Assembly (NCBI RefSeq): GCF_014334095.1
Contig: NZ_CP060495.1
Coordinates: 333,001-397,000 of the forward strand
DNA length: 64,000 nucleotides
DNA from: Novosphingopyxis iocasae
GTDB lineage: Bacteria > Pseudomonadota > Alphaproteobacteria > Sphingomonadales > Sphingomonadaceae
Reading direction: 5' to 3'
In this document: piece by piece, positions 10,306-20,622 of the stretch
Layout: every line of letters starts with the position of its first letter
How positions within the stretch are numbered: the first letter of the stretch is position 1
Notes under the pieces: model-generated
Database searches by the model: none
What the model was told of the DNA's origin: nothing
The model's input: the letters and a program-made list of their open reading frames with translations, nothing else
Made by a program: the position numbers and the translations under genes

Positions 10306-11837
10306 CCCTCAGCCTTGCTACATTGGTAAACCAGCATTTCATTCGGTTGCGGCGGCAGCACCTGCTCGATCGCGCTCTGCATAGCGCGCAGCCGGGTCTG
10401 CGCGTCCGCGCCCGCATCGCAGCTCGGCACGTCATATTGCTGCCGCACCGAGCGCGCTTTGTTCATCGCGTCGAGCCCTAGAAGAAACCGTTCGACGCGA
10501 TATTCGCCAGTCGCAGGATCGAAGCTGTTCTTCGAAACGCTGCTGTCGATATTGGGCACGAAGATACGGGTGTAGACGCTGCCGTCCTTGCCATATTGCG
10601 TGCGCCCGTTGACGCAGCCGTCCGCCTGCCAATCGAGCGGCACTTCGTTCCCGCCCGACACCGTCACCCGGCTTCGCTCGGGCTGCAAAGTGCACATCAG
10701 CTTGCCGTTTGGGGCGGCAGTAGAGCTAGTGGAGGCCTTCGGTGGCATGATCTTGGGCAGATCGATCCGGTCCTCGATGTCGCCCATGCTCGGCCGGGCG
10801 AGGTAGACCAGCACCGCGCCCAGCATCAGCGCTGCACCCGCCGCTGCGCCGCCAATGGCCGGATATTTCTGCCCGCGCGTAAAGAAGAGGCCGCCCGCGC
10901 CCGCGCCGATGACCGCCAGCGCCAGCAGCAGTCCGGCAATCGCCATTCCGTCCTCGCGCTCCGCGATCACTGACAGTTCCGCCTTGCGCCGCGCCGCTGC
11001 CTCGGCCTTGGCGCGCATTTCTGACGCCTGTCGCTCCTCGGCTGCGATCCGCGCCCGGACGGCCGCCTGGCGTTCTTCCTCGGCGGCGGTCAACTCGGCG
11101 ACCGAGCGGCAGGGCGCGGCATTGGTCTGGAACTGGACGCCCGCCTTGCGCAGAAAGCCCATGATCTCGCGCGCCGAAACGGCGAAGAAAAACTCCGCAT
11201 CATTGCCGTCGCTGACCGAGCCGAAGCTGTTGATGCCGATCACGCGCCCGCAGGCATCGACCAGCGGGCCGCCGCTATTGCCTGCCCCGATCGGTGCGGT
11301 GTGCAGGATGGTGTCGAACTGCTTGGCCGATCGCCCGCCCGATACGGTGCCGCGCGTTTTCACGGCGGCCTGCGGGCGGATAATATCTTCTACCTGCAGG
11401 CCCTGGGCCTGATCGACATTGCTGGGATAGCCGATGGCGATGGCGTCCATCCCATCGGACGGGGCGCCGGCATAGATGGTGTCCGGCGTCACCCGCGCTC
11501 CGTCCGCCAAGCGCAGCAGCGCCAGATCATTGCCCGGGCTGTAGGCGACCACCTTGGCCCCGTAACTCTTCGAACCCTCGGACGGCACAACGCCGATGAC
11601 GATAGAGCCGTCACCCTGTGCAGGCTCCACCACATGCGCATTGGTCAGGATCAGATCGGGCGCCACCGCGACGCCTGATCCATGGCCGACATAAAAGACC
11701 TGCCCGCCATCGCGCGCCACCAGCACCACGCGCACCACACCGCGGCTGGCCGCCGTAATATCCGCCGGATCGGCGGCGGCGGGGGAGGGGGCAAGCGCAG
11801 CAAAGGCCAGCGCGATCAGAAGCAGGAATTGGCGCAT
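10302..11837 (-). CDS. Signal-peptide trypsin-like serine protease with coiled coil and two membrane segments
   Basis: Predicted 511-aa exported protease. A signal peptide (MRQFLLLIALAFAALAPSPA) ends near residue 21. The chymotrypsin-like domain has the triad His68 (LTNAHVV), Asp104 (GNDLALL) and Ser188 (GAGNSGGPL). A charged Ala/Glu/Arg coiled coil follows at about residues 240-290. Two hydrophobic segments come next, near residues 298-320 and 325-345, then a 150-residue C-terminal domain with several cysteines. The ATG at 11837 is chosen because it starts the signal sequence. There is no PDZ domain, so this is not a standard DegP/HtrA. The two internal membrane segments would tether it to the inner membrane. 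The substrate is unknown. Confidence 0.85.
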   Translation of the reverse strand: MRQFLLLIALAFAALAPSPAAADPADITAASRGVVRVVLVARDGGQVFYVGHGSGVAVAPDLILTNAHVVEPAQGDGSIVIGVVPSEGSKSYGAKVVAYSPGNDLALLRLADGARVTPDTIYAGAPSDGMDAIAIGYPSNVDQAQGLQVEDIIRPQAAVKTRGTVSGGRSAKQFDTILHTAPIGAGNSGGPLVDACGRVIGINSFGSVSDGNDAEFFFAVSAREIMGFLRKAGVQFQTNAAPCRSVAELTAAEEERQAAVRARIAAEERQASEMRAKAEAAARRKAELSVIAEREDGMAIAGLLLALAVIGAGAGGLFFTRGQKYPAIGGAAAGAALMLGAVLVYLARPSMGDIEDRIDLPKIMPPKASTSSTAAPNGKLMCTLQPERSRVTVSGGNEVPLDWQADGCVNGRTQYGKDGSVYTRIFVPNIDSSVSKNSFDPATGEYRVERFLLGLDAMNKARSVRQQYDVPSCDAGADAQTRLRAMQSAIEQVLPPQPNEMLVYQCSKAEG

Positions 11838-11907
11838 GATGTCCTTCCGGGCGATGGGCGGCTTCCTATAGAATTGCGGGGGCTGCGCGCTCAAGAGCGG
11901 ATGCTTC

Positions 11908-14073
11908 TCACAGAAAACTGTACGGATCGACGTCGACCGTGACGCGAACGCCGCGGGGCCAGTCTAGCTTGCCGAGCCATTCGCGCATCGCCTCTTGCAG
12001 CGGCGCGGAGCGGCGGGCGTGGACGAGGAGGCGCTGGCGGTGGCGGCCGCGTAGCATGGCGAGGGGCGCGGGGGCGGGGCCGTAGACGATGGCGTCTTCC
12101 ATCTGCGGCGCGCTCGCCTTGATGATGCGCGCGGTTTCCGCCGCTTCGGCCTGATCCTCGGACGAGACGATGATTGCGGCGAGGCGACCGAAGGGCGGGG
12201 CCCCCGCCTGCCGCCGTGCCTCGGTCTCGGCATCGTAAAAGGCGTCGCGTTCGCCCGCGACCAGTGCCTCGATCACCGCGTGGCCGGGGCTGCGCGTCTG
12301 GATGACGACCTCGCCCGGCTTTTCGGCGCGGCCTGCCCGGCCTGCTACCTGCGCGATCTGCTGGAAGGTCCGCTCGGCGGCGCGCAGGTCTCCGCCTTCC
12401 AGGCCCAGATCGGCGTCTATCACGCCGACCAGCGTCAGATTGGGGAAGTGATATCCCTTCGTCACCAGCTGCGTGCCGACGATGATGTCGATCGCGCCCG
12501 CTTCCACGCGCGCCACGAATTCGGCGGCGTGGGCGGGGTTGGAGATGGTGTCCGACGTGGCGACCACCGTGCGCGCCTCGGGGAACAGCTTCTGCACTTC
12601 CTCGCAAATGCGCTCCACGCCGGGGCCGCAGGCGACGAGGCTGTCCGCTTCCCCGCATTCCGGGCATTTTTCGGGTATTTTCTCCAGATGCCCGCAATGG
12701 TGGCAGGCGAGGCGGCGCATCAGGCGATGCTCGACCATCCAGCTGGTGCAGTTGGGGCATTGGATGCGGTGCCCGCAATGGCGGCAGAGGGTGAGCGGCG
12801 CATAGCCGCGGCGGTTGAGGAACAGGAGAGACTGCTCGCCGCGTTCCAGCCGTTCCTCGATCGCACGGACCAGGCTCGGCGCGATCCAGTGGCCGCGCTC
12901 GGGCGGGTCTTCCAGCAGATCGAGCGCGTGAATATCCGGCATGCGCGCCGCGCCGTAGCGCGAGGGGATGACGAGCTGCTCGTAACGGCCGATTTCCGCC
13001 ATGTGCCGCGATTCCAGCGCGGGTGTGGCCGAGGCCAAGACCACCGGCAGGCTTTCCATCAGGCCACGCATTACCGCGACGTCGCGCGCATGATAGCGCA
13101 CGCCGTCTTCCTGCTTGAAGCTGGTCTCATGCGCCTCGTCCACGATGATGCAGGCGAGATCCGCGAAGGGCAGAAACAGAGCGGAGCGCGCGCCGACCAC
13201 TACCTTGGCCTCACCGCTGGCGATCCCGCGCCAGGTTCGGCGGCGCTCGGTGGAGCGTAAGGAGCTGTGCCAGAGCGCAGGCTCGGCGCCGAAACGGGCG
13301 CGGAAACGTTTGAGAAAGGCTTGGGTGAGCGCGATTTCCGGCAGCAGGACGAGCGATTGGCGGCCCGAGCGCAGCGCCGCGGCCACGGCTTCGAAATAGA
13401 CTTCCGTCTTGCCGGAGCCGGTGACGCCATCGAGCAGGATGGGGGCAAAGGCGCGGGTGTTCACGGCCTCGCGCAGACGCCGCGACGCGGCCTCCTGCTG
13501 CTCGGTCAAGTCGACCTGCGCGAAATCGGGATCGAGCGGGGGGAAGGGCGCATCGCCGCTTACTTCCACCGCCTCGAACGATCCCGCTTTTACGAGGCCG
13601 CGGATCACGGCATCGGTGACGCCCGCCTTGGCGGCGAGTTCGCGCACCAGGCCCTGTTCGCCTTCCAGCTTTTCCAGCGCCTGCTCCCGCTGCGCGGTCA
13701 TGCGCGGCGGGGCGATGCCGGTGGCGCGATATTCGATCACGGTGCCGCCGGGGCCGAGCGCGCTGGAGCTGGGCAGGATCATGCGCAGCACCGCGGCGAG
13801 GGGCGCGAGATAATAGTCCGCCGTCCATTCGGCGAGGCGGCGCAATTCAGGCTTGATCGGCGGGGCGTCGAGGACGCCGAGGATGTTGCGCAGGCGGTTG
13901 TCGCCCACCTCCTCGACATCGAACTTCTCTTCCTCCCACACCACGCCGACGAGCTGGCGGGGGCCGAGCGGCACGGAGACGATCGAGCCGTGCTCGACAT
14001 CCATCTCGCGCGGAATGCGGTAATCGAGCGGGCCGACGGCGGCCGTGCGCAGGAGGACGCGGGCGCGGTTCAT
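11908..14073 (-). CDS. priA: Primosomal protein N' (replication restart helicase)
   Basis: PriA, 721 aa, recognises stalled forks and D-loops and loads the replisome outside oriC. The N-terminal DNA-binding domain is followed by Walker A GVTGSGKTEVYF, DEAH (IIVDEAHETSFKQ) and a cysteine-rich insertion with paired CxxC motifs (CRHCGHRIQCPNC, then CHHCGH and CPECGE) that binds two Zn ions. Helicase motifs V and VI are visible as DIIVGTQLVTKGYHFPN and QIAQVAGRAGRAEKPG. Length is normal. It stands between the protease gene and the GntP permease gene on the same strand. Confidence 0.97.
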   Translation of the reverse strand: MNRARVLLRTAAVGPLDYRIPREMDVEHGSIVSVPLGPRQLVGVVWEEEKFDVEEVGDNRLRNILGVLDAPPIKPELRRLAEWTADYYLAPLAAVLRMILPSSSALGPGGTVIEYRATGIAPPRMTAQREQALEKLEGEQGLVRELAAKAGVTDAVIRGLVKAGSFEAVEVSGDAPFPPLDPDFAQVDLTEQQEAASRRLREAVNTRAFAPILLDGVTGSGKTEVYFEAVAAALRSGRQSLVLLPEIALTQAFLKRFRARFGAEPALWHSSLRSTERRRTWRGIASGEAKVVVGARSALFLPFADLACIIVDEAHETSFKQEDGVRYHARDVAVMRGLMESLPVVLASATPALESRHMAEIGRYEQLVIPSRYGAARMPDIHALDLLEDPPERGHWIAPSLVRAIEERLERGEQSLLFLNRRGYAPLTLCRHCGHRIQCPNCTSWMVEHRLMRRLACHHCGHLEKIPEKCPECGEADSLVACGPGVERICEEVQKLFPEARTVVATSDTISNPAHAAEFVARVEAGAIDIIVGTQLVTKGYHFPNLTLVGVIDADLGLEGGDLRAAERTFQQIAQVAGRAGRAEKPGEVVIQTRSPGHAVIEALVAGERDAFYDAETEARRQAGAPPFGRLAAIIVSSEDQAEAAETARIIKASAPQMEDAIVYGPAPAPLAMLRGRHRQRLLVHARRSAPLQEAMREWLGKLDWPRGVRVTVDVDPYSFL

Positions 14074-14268
14074 GCGTGCTGCGCCATAATTATGGGAGGA
14101 GCGGTCTCGGAGGGCGATTTCGAAAGGTCACACATGGCGCGGGAACGGGGTCTCGCAATTTGGCCGAAGCGTGCCGCTTCATCGACGAACGGAGCGTCGG
14201 TTCGGGTCGGGGATCGGCTGGGCACGGGTTCAGTATAGGGTCGGCCGATCCGGTAGGACAGGGTGCCC

Positions 14269-15627
14269 TCAGAAAATCGTGAACAGGGCGATCGCCACAA
14301 TGGTGCCGATGATCGGCACCAGCAGCGTCGTCATCGCCACCGCGGGATAGGCGCGGGCGTGCGTCTCGCCGCACACCGCGCGGATGGTGGTGACGACATA
14401 GCCATTGTGCGGCAGGCTATCGAGCGCGCCGCTGGCAATGGCGACGACGCGGTGGAGCTCGGCCGGATTGGCCCCCTCCGCCAGATAATGCGGTGCGATG
14501 AGCGGCAGCGCGATCGATTGGCCGCCGCTGGCGGAGCCGGTGAGCCCGGCGATGACGGTCACGGCGATGGCCGCGCCGATCAGCGGATCGCCAGGCAGCG
14601 ACTGGACCGCGCCGAGCGCTTGCTGAAAGGCGGGGGTAAGCTGCGCCACCGTGCCGAAGCCCACCACCGCGCAGGTGTTGGTGATCGCCACCACCGCGCC
14701 CGTCGCCCCGATCGAGAAGGCGGTGGGCAGGCGCTCGCGCGATCGCAATCCGATTAGCGCGGCGACAATGATGCCGGAGCCGAGCGCGACCACTAGTGCC
14801 CATTTGCCAAGGCTTTCGGGGGGCAGGATATCGGAAAGAGCGCCGAGATATTCCGGATATTGAAAGATCAGGAAGACCGAGAAGACGGTGACGAGTGGCA
14901 GCAGCGCGGCCCACCAGCGCGGCAGCTCGGAAGGATCGCGCGTATCGTCGTCCACGCCTTTGCGCGGTTCGAAATGTTCGCCCTTCGCCACCGCGCGCGC
15001 GATCATGCGCGACAGCAGGAAATAGCCGAGGCTTGCCATCAGGATCGCGACGATCAGGCTGACGCCCGCGCCCGCCCAGGCGGTGGTGCCGAGATATTGC
15101 ATCGGGATGAGGTTCTGGATTTCCGGGCTGCCCGCGCTGGTCATCGTAAAGGTGACCGATCCGAAGGCGAGCGCTCCGGGGATGAAGCGGTGCGGCAAAT
15201 CGGCGCTGCGAAAAAGCTGCACGGCCAGCGGATAGACCGCGAAGGCGACGATAAAGACGCTGACGCCGCCATAGGTAAGGATGGCGGTGGCGAGGACCAC
15301 GGCGGCGAGCGCGAAGCGGGGCCCCAGGGCTTTCGTGACGGCGTGCGCGATGCTGGCGGCGGCGCCGGTGCGGCCCATCACCTCCCCGAAGATCGCGCCG
15401 AGCAGGAAGATGAAAAACCAGTCCGCGAAGAAGCCGACGAAGCCGTCCATATAGCTGGTCGCGAAATTGGGTGCGCCCTCGGCGGCGAGCGGGGGCAGCC
15501 AAGCGATGCCCGACGTCAGCGCGACCACCGCGGCGGCGACGGGCCCGGCGATCAAAATATTCACGCCGCGGATCGTCATCCAGATGAGCAGCGCAAGGGC
15601 GCCGATGAGGCCGATGGCGCTGATCAT
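14269..15627 (-). CDS. GntP-family permease
   Basis: Proton-coupled uptake permease of the gluconate permease family, 452 aa with 12 or more hydrophobic segments. Family-like features are FIFLLGAIFGEVMGRTGAA, AILTYGGVSVFIVAFAVYPL, TFTMTSAGSPEIQNLIPMQY and the C-terminal SGALDSLPHNGYVVTTI. Members carry gluconate, other sugar acids or 3-hydroxybutyrate. The neighbours do not identify the substrate. I chose the ATG at 15627 (MISAIGLIGALALL), which starts the first helix. The region 14074-14268 between this gene and priA holds no convincing gene. Confidence 0.88.
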   Translation of the reverse strand: MISAIGLIGALALLIWMTIRGVNILIAGPVAAAVVALTSGIAWLPPLAAEGAPNFATSYMDGFVGFFADWFFIFLLGAIFGEVMGRTGAAASIAHAVTKALGPRFALAAVVLATAILTYGGVSVFIVAFAVYPLAVQLFRSADLPHRFIPGALAFGSVTFTMTSAGSPEIQNLIPMQYLGTTAWAGAGVSLIVAILMASLGYFLLSRMIARAVAKGEHFEPRKGVDDDTRDPSELPRWWAALLPLVTVFSVFLIFQYPEYLGALSDILPPESLGKWALVVALGSGIIVAALIGLRSRERLPTAFSIGATGAVVAITNTCAVVGFGTVAQLTPAFQQALGAVQSLPGDPLIGAAIAVTVIAGLTGSASGGQSIALPLIAPHYLAEGANPAELHRVVAIASGALDSLPHNGYVVTTIRAVCGETHARAYPAVAMTTLLVPIIGTIVAIALFTIF

Positions 15628-15803
15628 GATAGACGTCTCCTCTCCTGGCGGACGCTCTGGCAGGGCGGGGAAGGTCGGTGCAACCGAAAATGCGAGCAAC
15701 GGCGCTCTGCCATCACGCTCCGACCGATCGTTACGGAACCGACAGCCCGGACGTGGGTTCGCCAATCGTTACGCAATTTACCAACACGCCGGAGTATCGA
15801 CTT

Positions 15804-16100
15804 ATGTTCACCATCAAAAAAGCGCTTCTTCCCGCCGCCGTCGTCATGGCGATGCCGCTCGCGGGCTGTGCCGACAATTATCTCGCCGAGGGCGCGGGTG
15901 CAGGCGGCCTGCTGGGCGCCGGCGTTGCCGCCGCAACCGGCGGCGATATCGCCACCGGTGCAGCCGTGGGCGCCGCCGCCGGTGCCGCTGCCGGCTACTT
16001 CGTCGACAAGAACGACGGTTGTGACGGCTATGACCGCCGCGGTCGCCTCGACGACGATTGCTACGGCACTTACGGCTATCCGGCCCGCCGCCCCTACTGA
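15804..16100 (+). CDS. Small glycine-zipper lipoprotein
   Basis: The 98-aa product has a signal peptide with lipobox MPLAGC, so it should be acylated at Cys near residue 22. A Gly/Ala-rich segment follows (GAGAGGLLGAGVAAATGG, then GAAVGAAAGAAAGYFVD) in a GxxxG pattern typical of glycine-zipper membrane helices. The acidic, Tyr-rich tail has two further cysteines. The ATG at 15804 begins MFTIKKALLP. Glycine-zipper lipoproteins are common in the sphingomonad envelope, but a precise role is unknown. Confidence 0.8.
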   Translation: MFTIKKALLPAAVVMAMPLAGCADNYLAEGAGAGGLLGAGVAAATGGDIATGAAVGAAAGAAAGYFVDKNDGCDGYDRRGRLDDDCYGTYGYPARRPY

Positions 16101-16125
16101 TCGGGCGAGCGAACCGACGCTTTTT

Positions 16126-16160
16126 AAAGGGGCGTGCTGCTACCCGCAGCGCGCCCTTTT
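16126..16160. terminator. Bidirectional terminator between convergent genes
   Basis: AAAGGGGCGTGCTGC (16126-16140) pairs with GCAGCGCGCCCTTTT (16146-16160), allowing two G-U pairs, with a five-base loop. It ends in T on one strand and is preceded by TTTTT on the other, so it can serve both the lipoprotein gene and the convergent gene at 16189. Confidence 0.7.
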
Positions 16161-16188
16161 CGATTCCGAAACGCGGCGGACGTCCGGT

Positions 16189-16662
16189 TCAGCCGCTGCG
16201 GAACGGCAGTATCCCGTCATATTGCGTCAACGGCGGGGCACCCGGCACCTTTTGTCCTGCGCGCAGCAGGAAGATGTGGCGCACGATCTCGGCCTGTTGT
16301 TCCAGGCCGTAGCGCTTCAGCGTCCAGCCCGGTTTCAGGCTGTAATCATAGCGGCAGAAGAGGTGGCGCTTGAGCGGCAAGCAGATGCCCTGCTGGTGCT
16401 GCCAGACATGCGTCATTTCATGGATGAAGAGGCCCTGCCGGTGTAGGGCGCTTTCGCAGAAATCGTCGCAGAACAGCGCCGCGCCGGGATGAAACCAGAG
16501 ATGGCCGTCCGGCGCCATCGTCGTATTGCGGGGCTGAAATGGAAACCACTTGCGGTGATGGACGCGCACCGGATCATAGTCGATCGCATCGCCGAAGACC
16601 GAGCGGCAGAGCGCGCGCTCCCCATCCGTCAGCGGACGGCCGGAGGGATGGGGACCGAACAA
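16189..16662 (-). CDS. Small HEMTH-motif metallopeptidase-like protein ('vgr related' type)
   Basis: About 157 aa. The core reads LTDGERALCRSVFGDAIDYD, then MAPDGHLWFHPG, FIHEMTHVWQHQQG and YGLEQQAEIVRHIF. The HExxH-type HEMTH and the downstream Glu of EQQAEI look like a Zn site. This resembles DUF4157-like domains and short sphingomonad proteins often annotated as 'vgr related'. There is no signal peptide. The TTG at 16662, 10 bases after the stop of the upstream PCu(A)C gene, is the likely start with AAGCGGCAAGG before it. An ATG at 16788 would overlap that gene by more than 110 bases and yields an Arg-rich unlikely N-terminus. The substrate is unknown; catalytic activity is inferred only from the motif. 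Confidence 0.75.
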   Translation of the reverse strand: MFGPHPSGRPLTDGERALCRSVFGDAIDYDPVRVHHRKWFPFQPRNTTMAPDGHLWFHPGAALFCDDFCESALHRQGLFIHEMTHVWQHQQGICLPLKRHLFCRYDYSLKPGWTLKRYGLEQQAEIVRHIFLLRAGQKVPGAPPLTQYDGILPFRSG

Positions 16663-16672
16663 GCCTTGCCGC

Positions 16673-17248
16673 TTATTGCGCCGCTGGGGTCTGCGTCTGC
16701 ACCGGCCGCGGCGTGCCGTCCGGCGTCGGCAATGGCTGCGTGTCCGGCGTGGTGCTGCCCATGTCCATATTGCCGTGATCCATCGCATTCATTCCGCTGG
16801 CCGCCTTTCCGTCCATCTCCTGGATCGGCGCGGTTACCGCGATCCGCTCCCCATTGCCGAAGACGAAGGTGAAATCCATCTCGTGCAGGCGGCGGGCGGG
16901 CAGGTTCACGCCATAGACCATCACATGCTTGCCGCCGGGCTTGAATTCGACATCCGTCTTGGCGGGGATCGGCACGCGCAGGATAGGCTCCATCTTGGTG
17001 ACGTTCGTCTGGGGATCGCGCACCGTTTCATGCATCGAAAGGCGCACCGCAGACGGGCTCAGCACGTCTTCCAGCGTGGTCGGTTCCGGCCCGCCGCTGA
17101 CCGTGAAATAGAGCGCGCTGGGCGCCTGATCATTGGGGTTGAGCCGCACATAGGCATCGTTCACCGCGAGCACGGGCCCCTGTCCGCAGGAAGCGAGCGC
17201 CATCAGCGCGGCGAGGGGGGCAAAGGCGGTGACGGCGCGGCGCAGCAT
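16673..17248 (-). CDS. PCu(A)C-type periplasmic copper chaperone with Met/His-rich tail
   Basis: Lipoprotein of 191 aa (lipobox LMALASC near residue 23) of the PCu(A)C family that delivers Cu(I) to cytochrome oxidase. The copper motif is seen as MHETV, 12 residues, KMEPI, 21 residues, then KHVM, which supplies His, Met, His and Met ligands; the optional Met after the first His is Glu here. The C-terminus adds a Met/His-rich run (MNAMDHGNMDMG) and a Pro/Thr/Gln tail that may bind extra copper. The ATG at 17248 follows AAGGAT. It is divergent from dnaK and upstream of the HEMTH gene. Confidence 0.88.
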   Translation of the reverse strand: MLRRAVTAFAPLAALMALASCGQGPVLAVNDAYVRLNPNDQAPSALYFTVSGGPEPTTLEDVLSPSAVRLSMHETVRDPQTNVTKMEPILRVPIPAKTDVEFKPGGKHVMVYGVNLPARRLHEMDFTFVFGNGERIAVTAPIQEMDGKAASGMNAMDHGNMDMGSTTPDTQPLPTPDGTPRPVQTQTPAAQ

Positions 17249-17320
17249 GGAAATATCCTTAGGGCAAATGGCATGTTTCGGGACGAGTGCGGTCCTCGCA
17301 AAACCTAATGGCGCGCCCGC

Positions 17321-17348
17321 CTTGTGCCAAGCGATTTGGCACCTATAT
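17321..17348 (+). promoter_or_regulatory. Heat-shock (RpoH)-like promoter of dnaK
   Basis: CTTG at 17321-17324 and CCTATAT ending at 17348 resemble the alphaproteobacterial sigma-32 -35 (CTTG) and -10 (CYTATNT) elements, with about 18 bases between CTTG and CTATAT. It lies about 80 bases upstream of the dnaK ATG. The assignment rests on pattern and position only. Confidence 0.5.
17324..17342. promoter_or_regulatory. Perfect palindrome in the dnaK promoter spacer
   Basis: GTGCCAA-GCGAT-TTGGCAC is a perfect seven-base inverted repeat with a five-base centre, placed between the -35-like and -10-like elements of dnaK and also upstream of the divergent copper chaperone gene. Its form suits a dimeric repressor operator. 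It does not match the CIRCE sequence bound by HrcA. Confidence 0.5.
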
Positions 17349-17429
17349 CGCCCACATATTCGGATCGGTTCGATGCCGTAACGGGTCGGATCGAATGAAA
17401 CCAACTGTCGAAGTTTTCGAGGGAAAGAA

Positions 17430-19352
<1,923 letters not shown>

Positions 19353-19381
19353 TCAGCAGCCCGATGACCAAGCACCGTAGT

Positions 19382-19437
19382 CCTGAGCTTGTCGAAGGAC
19401 GCGTCTCGATCGAGAGACGCCCTTCGACAGGCTCAGG
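19382..19437. repeat. Intergenic palindrome, CCTGAGCTTGTCGAAGG family
   Basis: The best-preserved copy in the window. Arms of 17 bases, CCTGAGCTTGTCGAAGG at 19382-19398 and CCTTCGACAGGCTCAGG at 19421-19437, are inverted with one mismatch, and the centre has its own GCGTCTC/GAGACGC stem. It lies between dnaK and dnaJ and could act as an mRNA stem-loop that stabilises dnaK or reduces dnaJ expression. Confidence 0.9.
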
Positions 19438-19482
19438 GCTTCGGCTATTTACGTTTACCGAATTTGAGGCTGGGGCCATTTC

Positions 19483-20619
19483 ATGACCACCACCGTCGAT
19501 TATTATGAGCGGCTCGGCGTCTCGAAGACTGCCGACGGCGCGACAATCAAGTCTGCCTATCGCAAGCTTGCCATGCAGCATCACCCCGATCGCAATCCGG
19601 GCGATGCGGAAGCAGAGGCGCGGTTCAAGGCGTGCAGCGAGGCCTATGAATGCCTGAAGGATCCGCAGAAGCGCGCGGCCTATGACCGCTATGGGCATGA
19701 GGCCTATACCAATGCCGCGCAGGGCGGCGGCGGACATGCCGGTGCGGGCGCGCAAGGGTTCGGCGATTTCGCCGATATTTTCGAAAGCATGTTCGGAGAT
19801 GCCTTTGGTGGCGGCGGTGCGCGCGGACGGCGCGGGCCGGCGCGCGGCGCGGACCTTCGCTACGATATCGAGATCAGCCTGGAAGAAGCCTATCATGGCC
19901 ACGAAACCCAGGTTCAGATCGAAGTTTCCGAACATTGCGAGGATTGCTCCGGCACGGGCGCAGCGCCCGGCACGGAAATGCGCGGCTGCAATCTGTGCAA
20001 CGGGCACGGCAAGGTGCGCGCGCAGCAGGGCTTCTTCGTGGTCGAGCGGACCTGTCCCAATTGCCAGGGCCGCGGGCAGGTGATCGAAACGCCTTGCCGC
20101 AGTTGCCGAGGGGAAGGGCGCGTGGACGTTGCCAAAACGCTCGACGTGTCGATCCCGCCCGGCGTCGACAACGGCACGCGGATCCGCCTGTCTGGCAAGG
20201 GCGAGGCGGGGCCGAACGGCGCGGCGCATGGCGATCTTTATATCTTCGTCCATGTGCGCCAGCATGCGATCTTCCAGCGTGAGGGCACCACGCTATTCGC
20301 ACGGGTGCCGGTCAGCTTTACGACCGCCGCGCTCGGCGGTTCGATCGATCTGCCCGGCCTCGATGGCGAACAACATTCGATCCGCATTCCCGACGGCATC
20401 CAGTCCGGCAAGCAGCTGCGCAAGCGCGGCGCGGGCATGCCGGTGCTGCAGGGCCGCGGGCACGGCGATCTGGTGGTAGAAATCGCGGTGGAAACGCCCA
20501 CCAAGCTCTCCTCGCGCCAGAAGGAAATCCTGCGCGAATTTCGCGAGACCGAAACCGGCGAGGAATGCCCGGAATCGCAGGGCTTTTTCGGCAAACTTCG
20601 CACTATGTTCGCAGAGTGA
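19483..20619 (+). CDS. dnaJ: Co-chaperone DnaJ (type I Hsp40)
   Basis: Stimulates the DnaK ATPase and presents substrates. The 378-aa protein has the J domain with HPD in AMQHHPDRNPGD. A Gly-rich linker around residues 75-125 follows, then four zinc-finger repeats CEDCSGTG, CNLCNGHG, CPNCQGRG and CRSCRGEG, and the C-terminal substrate domains. The ATG at 19483 (MTTTVDYYERLGV) gives the standard N-terminus. It probably shares the dnaK transcript and is followed by a repeat element. Confidence 0.98.
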   Translation: MTTTVDYYERLGVSKTADGATIKSAYRKLAMQHHPDRNPGDAEAEARFKACSEAYECLKDPQKRAAYDRYGHEAYTNAAQGGGGHAGAGAQGFGDFADIFESMFGDAFGGGGARGRRGPARGADLRYDIEISLEEAYHGHETQVQIEVSEHCEDCSGTGAAPGTEMRGCNLCNGHGKVRAQQGFFVVERTCPNCQGRGQVIETPCRSCRGEGRVDVAKTLDVSIPPGVDNGTRIRLSGKGEAGPNGAAHGDLYIFVHVRQHAIFQREGTTLFARVPVSFTTAALGGSIDLPGLDGEQHSIRIPDGIQSGKQLRKRGAGMPVLQGRGHGDLVVEIAVETPTKLSSRQKEILREFRETETGEECPESQGFFGKLRTMFAE

Positions 20620-20622
20620 AGG

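Noticed and set aside
17336-17348. TTGGCAC before dnaK as a possible sigma-54 -24 element
   Set aside because: No TTGC is found at the required distance; the sequence is better explained as one arm of the palindrome.
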